From NCBI GenBank assembly GCA_903970335.1, contig CAJCII010000123.1, forward strand, positions 1-37,317: 37,317 nt of DNA. The letters are read 5' to 3'. The notes beneath the pieces were generated by a model. That model had not been told where the DNA came from. It ran no database searches and saw only the letters and a program-made list of their open reading frames with translations. This DNA is from Bacteroidota bacterium. GTDB lineage: Bacteria; Verrucomicrobiota; Verrucomicrobiia; Methylacidiphilales; UBA1321. Every line of letters starts with the position of its first letter. Position 1 is the first letter of the stretch. Shown in pieces: positions 23,849 through 32,340 of the stretch. The position numbers were made by a program, and so were the translations under genes.

Positions 23849-24577
23849 CTAAAGCTGCTTCCCGGGGGACTTGTTCCAGTTCCCTTCCGCGACGAGCCCG
23901 ATGCTTTCCTTCGTCGCGTTGTCGGCGGTGCGCGGCGAGGTCCACGAGATGGTGGCGTACTTCGGTCCGTTGGCCGCAAATTCCTGCCCGTCCCGGCGGC
24001 TCTCGAAGTAGAGGTCGATGACCAGTGCGTTGCGCTCCTCCGCCGTATGCGCCGCCTCGCGCGCCGCTTCGCGCGAAATCACCGCCGACCCGGTGTCCAC
24101 GGCGAGGTACTTACCCAGCCCGGCAATCTCCACCACACTGCCGTAGGGAATGATGCTGGGGTCGACCGCGCAGTAGCCGTCATGCAGGTGGATTCCCGTG
24201 GAGCTGATGCCGTGCTCCGTATAGTAATCCCCTTCGCTCGCCCAGTAGGCGGTCAGCCGCGCCAGCCGTCCGCCGCGCATCGTTTCCGAGGTGGTCACGC
24301 TACACGAGACGTTCTGGCCCTCCCGAGCGGTCCGCTGCTTGGAAGAGACGACCGATAGGGTGGAGGTGCCCGAGGCTTTCGCCGATTGGGAGGCGACAAC
24401 CTCGACCGGTGCCGTTTTGGGCGCACTTGTCGCCGTCGTCGCTTTGGCGCTAATAGGCTTGGCCGGTTTGCTCGAGTCCTGGGGGGTCTGCGTCGTCACC
24501 GCAGACAGCCCCTTCGCCTGCACGGGCAATTCCATGCAGCCGATCACCAACCCCACGCTTAACAGATATCGTATCAT
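23849..24577 (-). CDS. 3D-domain protein (MltA/RlpA-like double-psi β-barrel), cell-wall related
   Basis: A 242-residue exported protein. The signal has a possible lipobox VIGC (Cys14) and also an AKG cleavage possibility at QAKG. A Thr/Ser/Ala-rich spacer (about 25-85) leads into the 3D domain, named for its three aspartates. Here they are in CAVDPSIIPYGSVVEI, LAVDTGSAV and VIDLYFESR. That domain is the catalytic barrel of MltA-like lytic transglycosylases and of Gram-positive muralytic proteins, so a role in peptidoglycan cleavage or binding is likely. The ATG at 24577 is followed by lysine-free MIRYLLSVG. A 336-base structured-looking intergenic stretch lies upstream. Confidence 0.83.
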   Translation of the reverse strand: MIRYLLSVGLVIGCMELPVQAKGLSAVTTQTPQDSSKPAKPISAKATTATSAPKTAPVEVVASQSAKASGTSTLSVVSSKQRTAREGQNVSCSVTTSETMRGGRLARLTAYWASEGDYYTEHGISSTGIHLHDGYCAVDPSIIPYGSVVEIAGLGKYLAVDTGSAVISREAAREAAHTAEERNALVIDLYFESRRDGQEFAANGPKYATISWTSPRTADNATKESIGLVAEGNWNKSPGKQL

Positions 24578-24913
24578 TTTCTTAAATTATTGTCCGCGAA
24601 CAAAATACACGCCTAAAGCCGAATGACTTTTCAGGAAGGGATAAGACGCTTGCCTACAAAGACGCTTTCGAGGAATGAAAGCTCCGGCCAGGTCCGATTC
24701 TGGGGAACCGGCTAAAATTAGCTGGCTGCCAAGAACATGTATCGCAACTCGCGCGATGAACCGGAAAGTAGCCAGCCTGATGACGAGCGCAAGACTTTTT
24801 TGCCAGTTCCCTTAAAATAGCGATTAAAGAAACTTATACACTTATCTCGTAAAATCGTCTAATTCCCCTGACGACAAGGCGATGCATCGTCTGGGAAGCT
24901 GAAAGTAGATCAA
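24578..24913. other. 336-base intergenic region with strong foldback potential
   Basis: No protein gene is visible. The segment 24678-24778 carries a set of nested stems: AGCTCCGG/CCGGCT around CCAG/CTGG (24679-24714) and TGGCT/AGCCA around ATCGC/GCGAT (24721-24776). A structured leader for the 3D-domain gene (minus strand) is a possibility. I compared it mentally with the c-di-AMP (ydaO), c-di-GMP-I, cobalamin and TPP consensus and found no full match. Confidence 0.35.
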
Positions 24914-25243
24914 TTAATCAATCAGCCGTATGTATGGACTCAACTGCGCCTTAAGTAAGTCGATCAGCTCCGGATCGTTGTAAGTGAAGTCGTCCGGGAT
25001 CCGCAGGCACATCAGCCGTTTTCCCGCCAGTTCCTCCGCAAAGCGCTCCTGAAGATAGTCCCGGTGCTTCCGCTCCATGACGAAAATCAGGTCCGCCCAG
25101 CCGAGCAAACCGGCATCGACCCGCCGCCGCGCCCCCGGCTCGGTTCCCGCCGACCGTGCCTCGTACCCTGGAAGAGCACGGCACAGGTCTTCCGCCGTCC
25201 GGCTCCGCCATTTGTTCCGGCTGCAAACGAACAATAGCTTGAT
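24914..25243 (-). CDS. Short low-molecular-weight protein-tyrosine-phosphatase-like protein
   Basis: About 109 residues of the short LMW-PTP type. The P-loop is VCSRNKWRSRTAEDL, with the C-x5-R-S pattern; further marks are SAGTEPGARRRVDAGLLGWADLIFVMERKH (given in parts: SAGTEPGA, GWADLIFVMERKH) and the C-terminal FTYNDPELIDLLKA. The general acid aspartate usual in DPYG is probably the Asp in DDFTYNDPE. The family begins M-K-L-L-F-V-C; here the codon at that place is ATC (25243), and no ATG or GTG is in frame between there and the pssA stop. ATT at 25276 or TTG at 25234 are other options. The frame starts in the pssA stop region, so it is likely coupled to pssA. Confidence 0.7.
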   Translation of the reverse strand: MKLLFVCSRNKWRSRTAEDLCRALPGYEARSAGTEPGARRRVDAGLLGWADLIFVMERKHRDYLQERFAEELAGKRLMCLRIPDDFTYNDPELIDLLKAQLSPYIRLID

Positions 25244-25269
25244 GGGATGTGCACCCGACCCGCCCGAGC

Positions 25270-26133
25270 TTATAATTCCTCCGGCGGGAGCGGTGCCTGC
25301 GGAACGTCCGTCCCGGAGTCTTCCTCCTCTTCTTCGATTTCCCGTCGCCACGCCCGCGAGAGGAACGGACGCAAGAAGCCGTAGAGCAGGTAGGAGACGA
25401 ACATCACCGCAGGCATCCAGTCGACATAAACGACATTGAGCACCAGCAAGACCACCACCCCGAGAAACTTGGGCGGCGAAAACTGCGTGCGCCAGTTCAG
25501 CCCCTTGAAGCTCGGGTACTCGAACTTGCTGAACATCATGAACGAGAGAAAGACCATCAATGCGGCCAGACCGTATTTCCCGTAGCCCACGGCCAGGTCC
25601 TGCTCGTGCTGATACTGGGAAAGCATCAGCAGCGTGAGCGAGGAAATCAGCCCCGCCGCCGCAGGAATCGGGAAGCCGGTGAAATTCCGCGTCCCATTGC
25701 CCAGGTTGTAGGTCGCCGCCACGTTGAATCGCGCCAGCCGCAACGCCCCGCAGAGCAAATAAAAGACCGCAAAGAGCCAGCCGATCCGGTGTGGAATATC
25801 GTAGAGCACGATATTGAAGACCAGCAGCGCCGGGGCCACGCCGAAGCTGACAATATCGGCCAGCGAATCGAACTCCCGTCCGAACGGACTTTCCTTGCCA
25901 CCAAGCCGCGCCAGACGGCCATCGAGCAAATCGAACACGCATGCGACCAAAATGCATTGCAGGCTGATAACATAATAATGACTCCAGTCCCGCCCGACCT
26001 TTTCGCGCTGAATCGAGCCCTCGAAAATTTTCAGCACGGCCAGAAAACCGAAGATCAGGTTTCCCGCCGTCATCAGGTTCGGGAGCAAAAAAATCTTCGA
26101 GATGTTTTCCGGACGATAATTCGATTCGGGCAT
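25270..26133 (-). CDS. pssA: CDP-diacylglycerol--serine O-phosphatidyltransferase
   Basis: An integral membrane enzyme that joins serine to CDP-diacylglycerol, giving phosphatidylserine. It has 287 residues with six to eight hydrophobic helices. The CDP-alcohol phosphatidyltransferase signature D-x2-D-G-x2-A-R-x8-G-x3-D-x3-D is complete: Asp68, Asp71, Gly72, Ala75, Arg76, Gly85, Asp89 and Asp93. The C-terminus is acidic (EEEEEDSGTD) and cytoplasmic. It follows psd by 17 bases, so substrate and product steps of phosphatidylethanolamine synthesis are in one operon. Confidence 0.95.
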   Translation of the reverse strand: MPESNYRPENISKIFLLPNLMTAGNLIFGFLAVLKIFEGSIQREKVGRDWSHYYVISLQCILVACVFDLLDGRLARLGGKESPFGREFDSLADIVSFGVAPALLVFNIVLYDIPHRIGWLFAVFYLLCGALRLARFNVAATYNLGNGTRNFTGFPIPAAAGLISSLTLLMLSQYQHEQDLAVGYGKYGLAALMVFLSFMMFSKFEYPSFKGLNWRTQFSPPKFLGVVVLLVLNVVYVDWMPAVMFVSYLLYGFLRPFLSRAWRREIEEEEEDSGTDVPQAPLPPEEL

Positions 26134-26150
26134 AGTCGTTTAACCTTCCC

Positions 26151-26825
26151 TCAACCGGGCCAGCGCGCGATCGGTGTACTTGCCCCGGCCACACGGTCGC
26201 CCGCCTTCACCAGCACGCTGCATTCCAATGGAACGAAAACCTCCGTGCGCGACCCAAACCGGATCATGCCGAAGCGAAAGCCCCGCGCCACGGCGTCCCC
26301 CTCCCCCGACCAGGCCACGATCCGACGCGCGACCAGCCCCGCGATCTGGCGCACCGCCACGGGTCCGCGCTCCGTCTCGATCCACCACGACCGGCACTCG
26401 TTGCGTGTGCTCGACTCCTTGTGCCGCACGTCCAGGAATTCCCCGGCTTTGTAGGTCGTGCGCTTGATCGTGCCCGCGACCGGAGCGCGGTTCACGTGGA
26501 CATCGAAGACAGAAAGAAAGACCGCGATCCGACGCATCCGCCCCAAGCCGAAATCGGGCTCGTCCATCTCGACCACATCCACGACGAGACCGTCCGCCGC
26601 CGAGACGATAATCCTTTCGTCTGCGGGCACCTCCCGCTCCGGGTCGCGGAAGAAATAGAGGACAAAGAGACCAAGCGCAAAAACGAGACCGACAACCAAG
26701 ATGAGAAGATCGTTCTCTAGTGCCGACAACCTTTCGGCCAAGGCCGCGAGGAGGCTGCCCGAGATGATACCGATCGCAAACAACGGAACCAAAAACCGCA
26801 TGGATTCTTTCCTGGCCGAAGGCAT
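26151..26825 (-). CDS. psd: Phosphatidylserine decarboxylase proenzyme, archaeal-type short form
   Basis: Converts phosphatidylserine to phosphatidylethanolamine. At 224 residues it belongs to the short Psd form with two N-terminal transmembrane helices (about 11-57). The self-cleavage site that creates the pyruvoyl group is Gly191-Ser192 in RFGSRTEVF. SAADGLVVDV, FLSVFDVHVNRAPVAGTI and NECRSWWI match the family. The in-frame ATG at 26801 (MRFLVPLF) is an alternative start. It is the first gene of the psd-pssA-phosphatase operon and is divergent from the flavin reductase gene. Confidence 0.94.
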   Translation of the reverse strand: MPSARKESMRFLVPLFAIGIISGSLLAALAERLSALENDLLILVVGLVFALGLFVLYFFRDPEREVPADERIIVSAADGLVVDVVEMDEPDFGLGRMRRIAVFLSVFDVHVNRAPVAGTIKRTTYKAGEFLDVRHKESSTRNECRSWWIETERGPVAVRQIAGLVARRIVAWSGEGDAVARGFRFGMIRFGSRTEVFVPLECSVLVKAGDRVAGASTPIARWPG

Positions 26826-26927
26826 GGCTCACGCTATCAACATCCCGCCGCCAAGGGAAAGCCTTTAGCCTGCGCGCTTCCAATTTGATGCTATCCTCAA
26901 ACCAACACCAATTCGTCAAATCATTCC

Positions 26928-28037
26928 ATGTCCACCCTCTTCTCGCCCCTCTCGCTCGGCCCCCTCACTCTCCCAAACCGCATCGTCATCGCGCCGATGT
27001 GCCAGTACTCCGCCCGGGACGGCTCTGCCACCGACTGGCACCTGATCCATCTCGGCCACCTCGCGCTCTCCGGAGCCGGACTCCTGATCATCGAGGCCAC
27101 GGCGGTGGAACCCGAGGGCCGCATCTCCCCAGACGACCTCGGCCTCTGGTCCGATGCGAACGAGACCGCCCTCGCCCGTGTGCTCACGGCAGTCCGCACT
27201 TACTCGAACATGCCCCTCGCCATCCAGCTCGCCCACGCGGGCCGCAAGGCCTCCACCCGCGTACCATGGCAGGGTGGCGACCACATCCCGGTCTCCGCTG
27301 GCGGCTGGCAGACGGTATCCGCCTCGGATCTCCCTTTCGATCCCGACGATAGTGCGCCTCTCGCGCTGGACGAAGCGGGCCTTCATCGCATCCGAGAGGC
27401 CTTCGTCGCCGCTGCCCGGCGCGCCGACCGTCTCAGCCTCGATGCCATTGAAATCCATGCGGCCCACGGCTATCTCCTGCACCAATTCCTCTCTCCGCTC
27501 TCCAATCGCCGTCAGGACAACTACGGCGGTTCCCTCGAAAATCGCCTCCGTTTCCCGCTGGAAGTCTTTGACGATGTCCGCCACGCCTTCCCCTCCCACA
27601 AACCGGTCGGCGTGCGCATCTCCGCGACCGATTGGGTCGAGGGCGGCTGGGAAGTCGAGCAAAGCATCGCCTTCGTCCGCGAACTCCAACGCCGTGGTGC
27701 CGCCTATATCCACGTCTCCTCCGGGGCCCTCTCCCCAAAACAAAAGATACCCCTTGGCCCCAACTACCAGGTTCCCCTAGCCGAAAAAATCAAGGCTGCC
27801 ACCGGGCTCACGACCATCGCCGTCGGTCTCGTCACAGAACCCGAACAGGCCGAGGCCATCGTCTCCACCGGCCAGGCCGACCTCGTCGCCTTCGCCCGCG
27901 CGATGCTCTACGATCCCCGCTGGCCCTGGCACGCCGCCGCCCGGCTCGGCGCGCAGGTCGATGCTCCGCCGCAATATCATCGCTGCCAGCCCCACGGCCT
28001 CAAAGAGATTTTCAAGCCGTTACCGCCACCGCGATAA
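26928..28037 (+). CDS. NADPH dehydrogenase, YqjM/NamA-type old yellow enzyme
   Basis: A 369-residue FMN-binding TIM-barrel ene-reductase that reduces activated C=C bonds with NADPH. The thermophilic-like/YqjM class is marked by IAPMCQYSA (Cys25, which tunes the flavin), TDWHLIHLG, LAHAGRKAS, the catalytic HAAHGYLLHQFLSPLSNRR region and RISATDWVEGG. It starts at the ATG at 26928. The physiological substrate is not known for such enzymes. Followed by bioA after 46 bases, on the same strand. Confidence 0.94.
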   Translation: MSTLFSPLSLGPLTLPNRIVIAPMCQYSARDGSATDWHLIHLGHLALSGAGLLIIEATAVEPEGRISPDDLGLWSDANETALARVLTAVRTYSNMPLAIQLAHAGRKASTRVPWQGGDHIPVSAGGWQTVSASDLPFDPDDSAPLALDEAGLHRIREAFVAAARRADRLSLDAIEIHAAHGYLLHQFLSPLSNRRQDNYGGSLENRLRFPLEVFDDVRHAFPSHKPVGVRISATDWVEGGWEVEQSIAFVRELQRRGAAYIHVSSGALSPKQKIPLGPNYQVPLAEKIKAATGLTTIAVGLVTEPEQAEAIVSTGQADLVAFARAMLYDPRWPWHAAARLGAQVDAPPQYHRCQPHGLKEIFKPLPPPR

Positions 28038-28083
28038 TTCCTTCTCAAGCCTGAGCAAGGGGCTACGATTTCGCCTTCGTCTC

Positions 28084-29481
28084 ATGACCTCCGCCGAACT
28101 CGACCGCCGCCACGTCTGGCATCCCTTCACCCAGATGCGGGATTGGAACGACCCCGCGCACGAGATGATCGTCCTCGTCGAAGGCTCCGGTGCTGTGTTG
28201 AAAGCGGAAGACGGGCGCGAGTACCTCGACGGCAACTCCTCGATCTGGACCAACCTCCACGGCCATCGTCACCCGGAAATCGACCGCGCCATTAAAGACC
28301 AAATCGACCGCATCGCGCACAGCTCCTTTCTCGGCTCGACCAACGATGTCGCCGTCCGCCTCGCGGCCAAGCTGATCGAGGCCACCCGACTCGCCGACCA
28401 CAAAGTCTTCTTCTCCGACGACGGTTCGACCGCCATCGAGGCCGCGCTCAAAATGGTCTACCAGGCCCGCCTCCAACGCGGGGAGACCGTCCGCCGGAAA
28501 TTCGTCTCCCTCGCCAGCGGCTACCACGGCGACACCATCGGCGCAATGAGTGCCGGTCACAGCCCCATTTTTCATGCCGCCTATCGACCACTCCTCTTCG
28601 AGACCGAGGAAGTGATGAGTCCCGCCTGCTACCGCTGCCCTCATAACCAGGCGAAGCCCCGGCGCGGCGTGGAGGCCCGGGCCGGACGGCAATGCCAGTG
28701 GGAATGCCTCGACGCCCTCACCACAAAACTCGACGCCCTCGGCGACCAAGCCACCGCCCTCGTCATGGAACCCGCCGTCCAAGGCTCCGCAGGCATGACT
28801 ATGCATCCTCCCGGCTACCTGGCCCAGGCCGCCGCCGCGTGCCGGGACCGGGGCGTCTGGCTTGTCCTCGACGAAGTCATGACCGGCTTTGGCCGCACCG
28901 GGTCGCTATTTGCCTGCCAAGGGGAAAACGTCGCCCCCGACCTCCTCGTCCTCGCCAAGGGCCTCACCGCCGGTTACCTCCCGGTCGCCGCCACCCTCGC
29001 CTCCCGCGACATCTTCGATGCCTTCCTCGGCGACTATTCCGAAATGAAGACCTTCTTCCACGGCCACAGTTACACCGGCAACGCCCTCGGGTGCGCCGCC
29101 GCTCTCGCCAACCTCAAAATCTTCGAAACCGGGCAAACGCTCGGCACCATCGCGAAATCGGCCCGAATCCTCGAACACGCCCTTGCCCGCTTCTGGGACC
29201 ACCCTAACGTCGGCGACGTCCGCCAAGAGGGCCTCGTTTGTGCCATCGAAATCGTCGAGGACTTCGACACCCGGAAATCCTTCCCCTTCGCCCAACGCCT
29301 TGGCCACCGCATCTGCCTCGAAGCCCGCCGGCACGGACTTCTCACCCGCCCCATTGGCGATGTCCTCATTCTCATGCCTCCCTACTGTGCCACCGAAGCC
29401 CAGCTCACCCACATGGCCGATGCCCTCTGGCTCGCCCTCTGCACGGTCCTGCCGCTGCCCAACTGTTCGACGCCCGGTTGA
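28084..29481 (+). CDS. bioA: Adenosylmethionine-8-amino-7-oxononanoate aminotransferase
   Basis: A PLP enzyme of biotin synthesis that transfers an amino group from S-adenosylmethionine to KAPA, giving DAPA. It has 465 residues. The N-terminus VWHPFTQMRDW is characteristic of BioA. SDDGSTAIEAALKM, GYHGDTIGAMS and LVLDEVMTGFGRTG are in place; the PLP lysine is Lys292 in LAKGLTAGYLP. I chose the ATG at 28084 (MTSAELDRRHVWHP). The other biotin genes are not in the window, so it is an orphan copy. Confidence 0.95.
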   Translation: MTSAELDRRHVWHPFTQMRDWNDPAHEMIVLVEGSGAVLKAEDGREYLDGNSSIWTNLHGHRHPEIDRAIKDQIDRIAHSSFLGSTNDVAVRLAAKLIEATRLADHKVFFSDDGSTAIEAALKMVYQARLQRGETVRRKFVSLASGYHGDTIGAMSAGHSPIFHAAYRPLLFETEEVMSPACYRCPHNQAKPRRGVEARAGRQCQWECLDALTTKLDALGDQATALVMEPAVQGSAGMTMHPPGYLAQAAAACRDRGVWLVLDEVMTGFGRTGSLFACQGENVAPDLLVLAKGLTAGYLPVAATLASRDIFDAFLGDYSEMKTFFHGHSYTGNALGCAAALANLKIFETGQTLGTIAKSARILEHALARFWDHPNVGDVRQEGLVCAIEIVEDFDTRKSFPFAQRLGHRICLEARRHGLLTRPIGDVLILMPPYCATEAQLTHMADALWLALCTVLPLPNCSTPG

Positions 29482-29523
29482 GACATCGAGCGTCCTTTTT
29501 GCGTTGGTAAGCAATGCGGTACA

Positions 29524-29542
29524 ATCTCTGCTATGGAGAGAT
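29524..29542. repeat. Hairpin upstream of the hybrid kinase
   Basis: A perfect ATCTCT/AGAGAT inverted repeat with a 7-base loop lies between bioA and the kinase gene. It could be an operator or part of a leader; there is no T-tract. Confidence 0.35.
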
Positions 29543-29613
29543 TAGAGCTTAGCTACCATTCGCCCACGGCAAAGACGTAGCGGCTTGGAAGTTTATCCTC
29601 GAAAGGAGGAAAG

Positions 29614-31929
29614 ATGCGGCCATTGTCTCGATGGTTTGGGGAGGTCTCGAACAAAGACCCGACGATCGACTCGTACCGAAGCATTTTTGAAAATGCGATC
29701 GAGGGAATTTTTCAAACCACGCCCTCGGGCCAATACATCAACGTCAACCCGGCCCTGGCCCAAATGTATGGCTACGATTCCACTGCGGAGTTAATCACCC
29801 GACTCACCCGCATCGACAATCAACTGTACGTCGATCCGACCCGCCGGGACGCCTTTGTCAGCGTAATGGCGGAGCATGGCTTTGTGCGGGGATTCGAATC
29901 GGAAATCTACCGCAAGGACGGCTCCACGATCTGGATCTCGGAAAACGCGCGCACCGTCTTCGATGCGAGCGGCAAGATCAGTTACTACGAGGGCATGGTG
30001 GTGGACATCACCGAGCGCAAGCGCCTGGAAGATGACGTCCGGCGCGTCAGCCGGCAGATGCAAGCGCTGCTCGAATCGGCCGGGGAAGGAATTTGCGGGA
30101 TGGACACCGAGGGCCGTTTCACTTTCATCAACCGGGCCGGGGCCGAAATGCTCGGCTATGCTCCCGACAAGCTGCTGGGCCGGAATATGCACGAACTCGT
30201 CCACCATCGTCACCCGGACGGCAGCCTTTATCCGATCGAGAAATGTCCGATCCTCCGCGCTTTTCAAATGAACCAACCCTGTCGCATCGACACCGAAGTC
30301 TTTTGGCGCTCCGACAACACCTCCTTTCCGGTCGAATACAGCTCCTATCCCATCGTCGAAAATGGCATCGCCACCGGTGCCGTCATCACCTTCGCCGACA
30401 TCACCGAACGGAAACGTTCCGAGGAGCAGATTGCCGAACAGGCGGCGCTGCTGGACAAGGCACAGGATGCCATCATGGTTTGCGCGCTCGACGGGGGAAT
30501 TCTCTTCTGGAACAAGGGAGCCGAATCGATCTACGGTTGGGCGCGGGAAGAAGCCGTCGGTCGGAAGGTTGGAGAACTCCTCTATCTCGACCCCACCCGA
30601 CTCGAGGAAATCAACGGTCTCGTCTTGCAACAGGGCGAGTGGTTTGGAGAAATCCAGCATTTCACCAGGGACCGCCGGGAATTGAGCGTCCAGGCCCGCT
30701 GCACCCTCGTGCGGGACAAGAACGGCAACCCCAAGTCGGTCCTCGCCATTAACACCAACATCACGGAAAAGAAAAAGATCGAGGCCCAGTTCATGCGGGC
30801 GCAGCGGATGGAAAGCATCGGCACGCTGGCGGGTGGCATCGCGCACGACTTGAACAACATTCTGGCGCCGATCATGATGTCGATCGAAGTGCTCAAATCG
30901 ACCGCTACCGATCCCCAGGCCAAGAGCATTCTCGAAACCATCGAACTTAGTTCCAAGCGCGGTGCCGACATCGTCCGCCAGGTCCTCTCGTTCGCGCGCG
31001 GAGTAAAAGGCGAGCGCATCGAAGTCCAGCCCCATCACCTGCTCAACGACATCAAAACGATCATCAAGGACACGTTCCCAAAAAACCTTCACCTGGACCT
31101 TTCCCTGCCCGAAGAGCCTTGGACGATCGTGGGCGACCCCACGCAACTCCATCAGGTTCTCCTGAATCTCTGCGTCAACGCCCGCGATGCGATGCCGAAC
31201 GGCGGCAATCTCACGCTCTCGGTGGAAAACGTCGTCGTGGACGAACAGTACGCCACCTTGCACCTCGAAGCCAAGGCGGGACGGTACGTGGCCATCAAAG
31301 TCTCCGATACCGGCACGGGCATTCCTCCCGGCCTGCTCGACAAAATCTTCGACCCATTCTTTACGACCAAGGAACACGGCGAAGGCACCGGCCTCGGCCT
31401 CTCGACTTCCATGGCCATCGTGAAAAGCCATGGCGGATTTATCAACGTTTACAGCGAAATTCGCCAGGGCACCGTCTTTACCGTCTATCTGCCTGCCCGG
31501 CAAATTTCCCTCGAAGCGCAGAAGCAAAAGTCGGGAAAAGTCGGCACGGCGCGGGGAAAAGGAGAGATGGTCCTGGTCGTCGACGACGAAACCTCCATCC
31601 TCGCTGTTACCCGGCAAACGCTTCAGGCCTTTGGCTACCGGGTTCTGACCGCCCATGACGGTGTGGACGCTTTGGTCGTTTACCTGGAGCACAAAGAAGA
31701 AATCGCCGTCGTCCTCACCGATATTTCCATGCCGGTCATGGATGGGACGGCCCTCACCCGCGCCCTCTTGAAAATTAATCCGACGGTCAAAATCATTGCC
31801 ACCAGCGGCCTCAATCCCCCCGGCTCGGTCACGGAAACAACCGAAGGAGGAGGAGAACGCTTCCTTATGAAACCCTATTCGGCAAAAAAATTGCTCAAGG
31901 CCATTCGCGCCATCCTGGATGAAAGCTGA
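29614..31929 (+). CDS. Hybrid sensor histidine kinase with three PAS domains and a receiver domain
   Basis: A soluble 771-residue hybrid kinase. Three PAS/PAC modules (about 20-133, 148-265 and 277-390) each end in an ITERK- or ITEKK-like linker. The HisKA domain has GIAHDLNN with phospho-acceptor His411. The ATPase domain shows the N box LNLCVNARDAMPNGG, G1 VSDTGTGIPPG, and G2 GEGTGLGLS. The C-terminal receiver has Asp703 in LTDISMP and a Lys in MKPYSAKK. No transmembrane helices, so it senses cytoplasmic signals. An excellent Shine-Dalgarno AGGAGGA precedes the ATG by 3 bases. A stand-alone receiver gene lies 1.3 kb downstream. Confidence 0.95.
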   Translation: MRPLSRWFGEVSNKDPTIDSYRSIFENAIEGIFQTTPSGQYINVNPALAQMYGYDSTAELITRLTRIDNQLYVDPTRRDAFVSVMAEHGFVRGFESEIYRKDGSTIWISENARTVFDASGKISYYEGMVVDITERKRLEDDVRRVSRQMQALLESAGEGICGMDTEGRFTFINRAGAEMLGYAPDKLLGRNMHELVHHRHPDGSLYPIEKCPILRAFQMNQPCRIDTEVFWRSDNTSFPVEYSSYPIVENGIATGAVITFADITERKRSEEQIAEQAALLDKAQDAIMVCALDGGILFWNKGAESIYGWAREEAVGRKVGELLYLDPTRLEEINGLVLQQGEWFGEIQHFTRDRRELSVQARCTLVRDKNGNPKSVLAINTNITEKKKIEAQFMRAQRMESIGTLAGGIAHDLNNILAPIMMSIEVLKSTATDPQAKSILETIELSSKRGADIVRQVLSFARGVKGERIEVQPHHLLNDIKTIIKDTFPKNLHLDLSLPEEPWTIVGDPTQLHQVLLNLCVNARDAMPNGGNLTLSVENVVVDEQYATLHLEAKAGRYVAIKVSDTGTGIPPGLLDKIFDPFFTTKEHGEGTGLGLSTSMAIVKSHGGFINVYSEIRQGTVFTVYLPARQISLEAQKQKSGKVGTARGKGEMVLVVDDETSILAVTRQTLQAFGYRVLTAHDGVDALVVYLEHKEEIAVVLTDISMPVMDGTALTRALLKINPTVKIIATSGLNPPGSVTETTEGGGERFLMKPYSAKKLLKAIRAILDES

Positions 31930-32340
31930 TCGGAGACGGGATTTTTTTATCTGAAACGACGGACCCAAGCCTGCCAAGGGCCAATCGGTTATGCTTTCCG
32001 CGATACGGTTACCCCCCAATGAGTCCGTGCCGTTAGCAGCATTTTGCATGAAATCCTACCAAACTCGTGCACTTTGTTTGGTTTCATCCGGCTTTTCCTA
32101 ATCTGGAAAACGATATAACTCCTTGTTGCTTAATAAGGAAATGTCTCGCCGACTTTCTTGGCATAACCGATGCCATCTTTATAGAAGGTCAGCTTCATCA
32201 TCAATGGAGGAAACCGCCCACTCTTCTTTCCTTAATCCATAAAAAAATCTCAAAAGGCGCAGGGAACGCATTTTTCCTCTGGGGCGTTCACCCCATAGCG
32301 CCCGGCCACCTTTGAACGTAAATTACCAATTAAAATAATC
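31930..32340. other. 411-base intergenic region
   Basis: No convincing gene. Past the kinase stop is a T-run (GGGATTTTTTTATC) without a strong stem. Near 32279-32304 is a GC-rich foldback (GGGGCG with CGCCC) before the next gene. The last 30 bases are AT-rich and may hold the promoter of the following secreted-protein gene. Confidence 0.4.

Noticed and set aside
24678-24780. c-di-AMP (ydaO) riboswitch
   Set aside because: GGGGAACC is present on the plus strand, but the paired GGGUGAAUC-type element and the rest of the consensus are missing, and the orientation does not fit the downstream gene.
25244-26194. A single 426-residue reading that includes the phosphatase
   Set aside because: The upstream part is an out-of-frame reading of pssA with no domain; only the last ~110 residues are the phosphatase.
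29543-29600. c-di-GMP-I (GEMM) riboswitch before the hybrid kinase
   Set aside because: GGCAAAGACG is reminiscent of the consensus, but the required GGGACGCAAAGCC segment and tetraloop-receptor are not there.
29791-32049. A 752-codon minus-strand frame opposite the hybrid kinase
   Set aside because: Antisense shadow; the plus-strand gene has all kinase motifs and a perfect Shine-Dalgarno.
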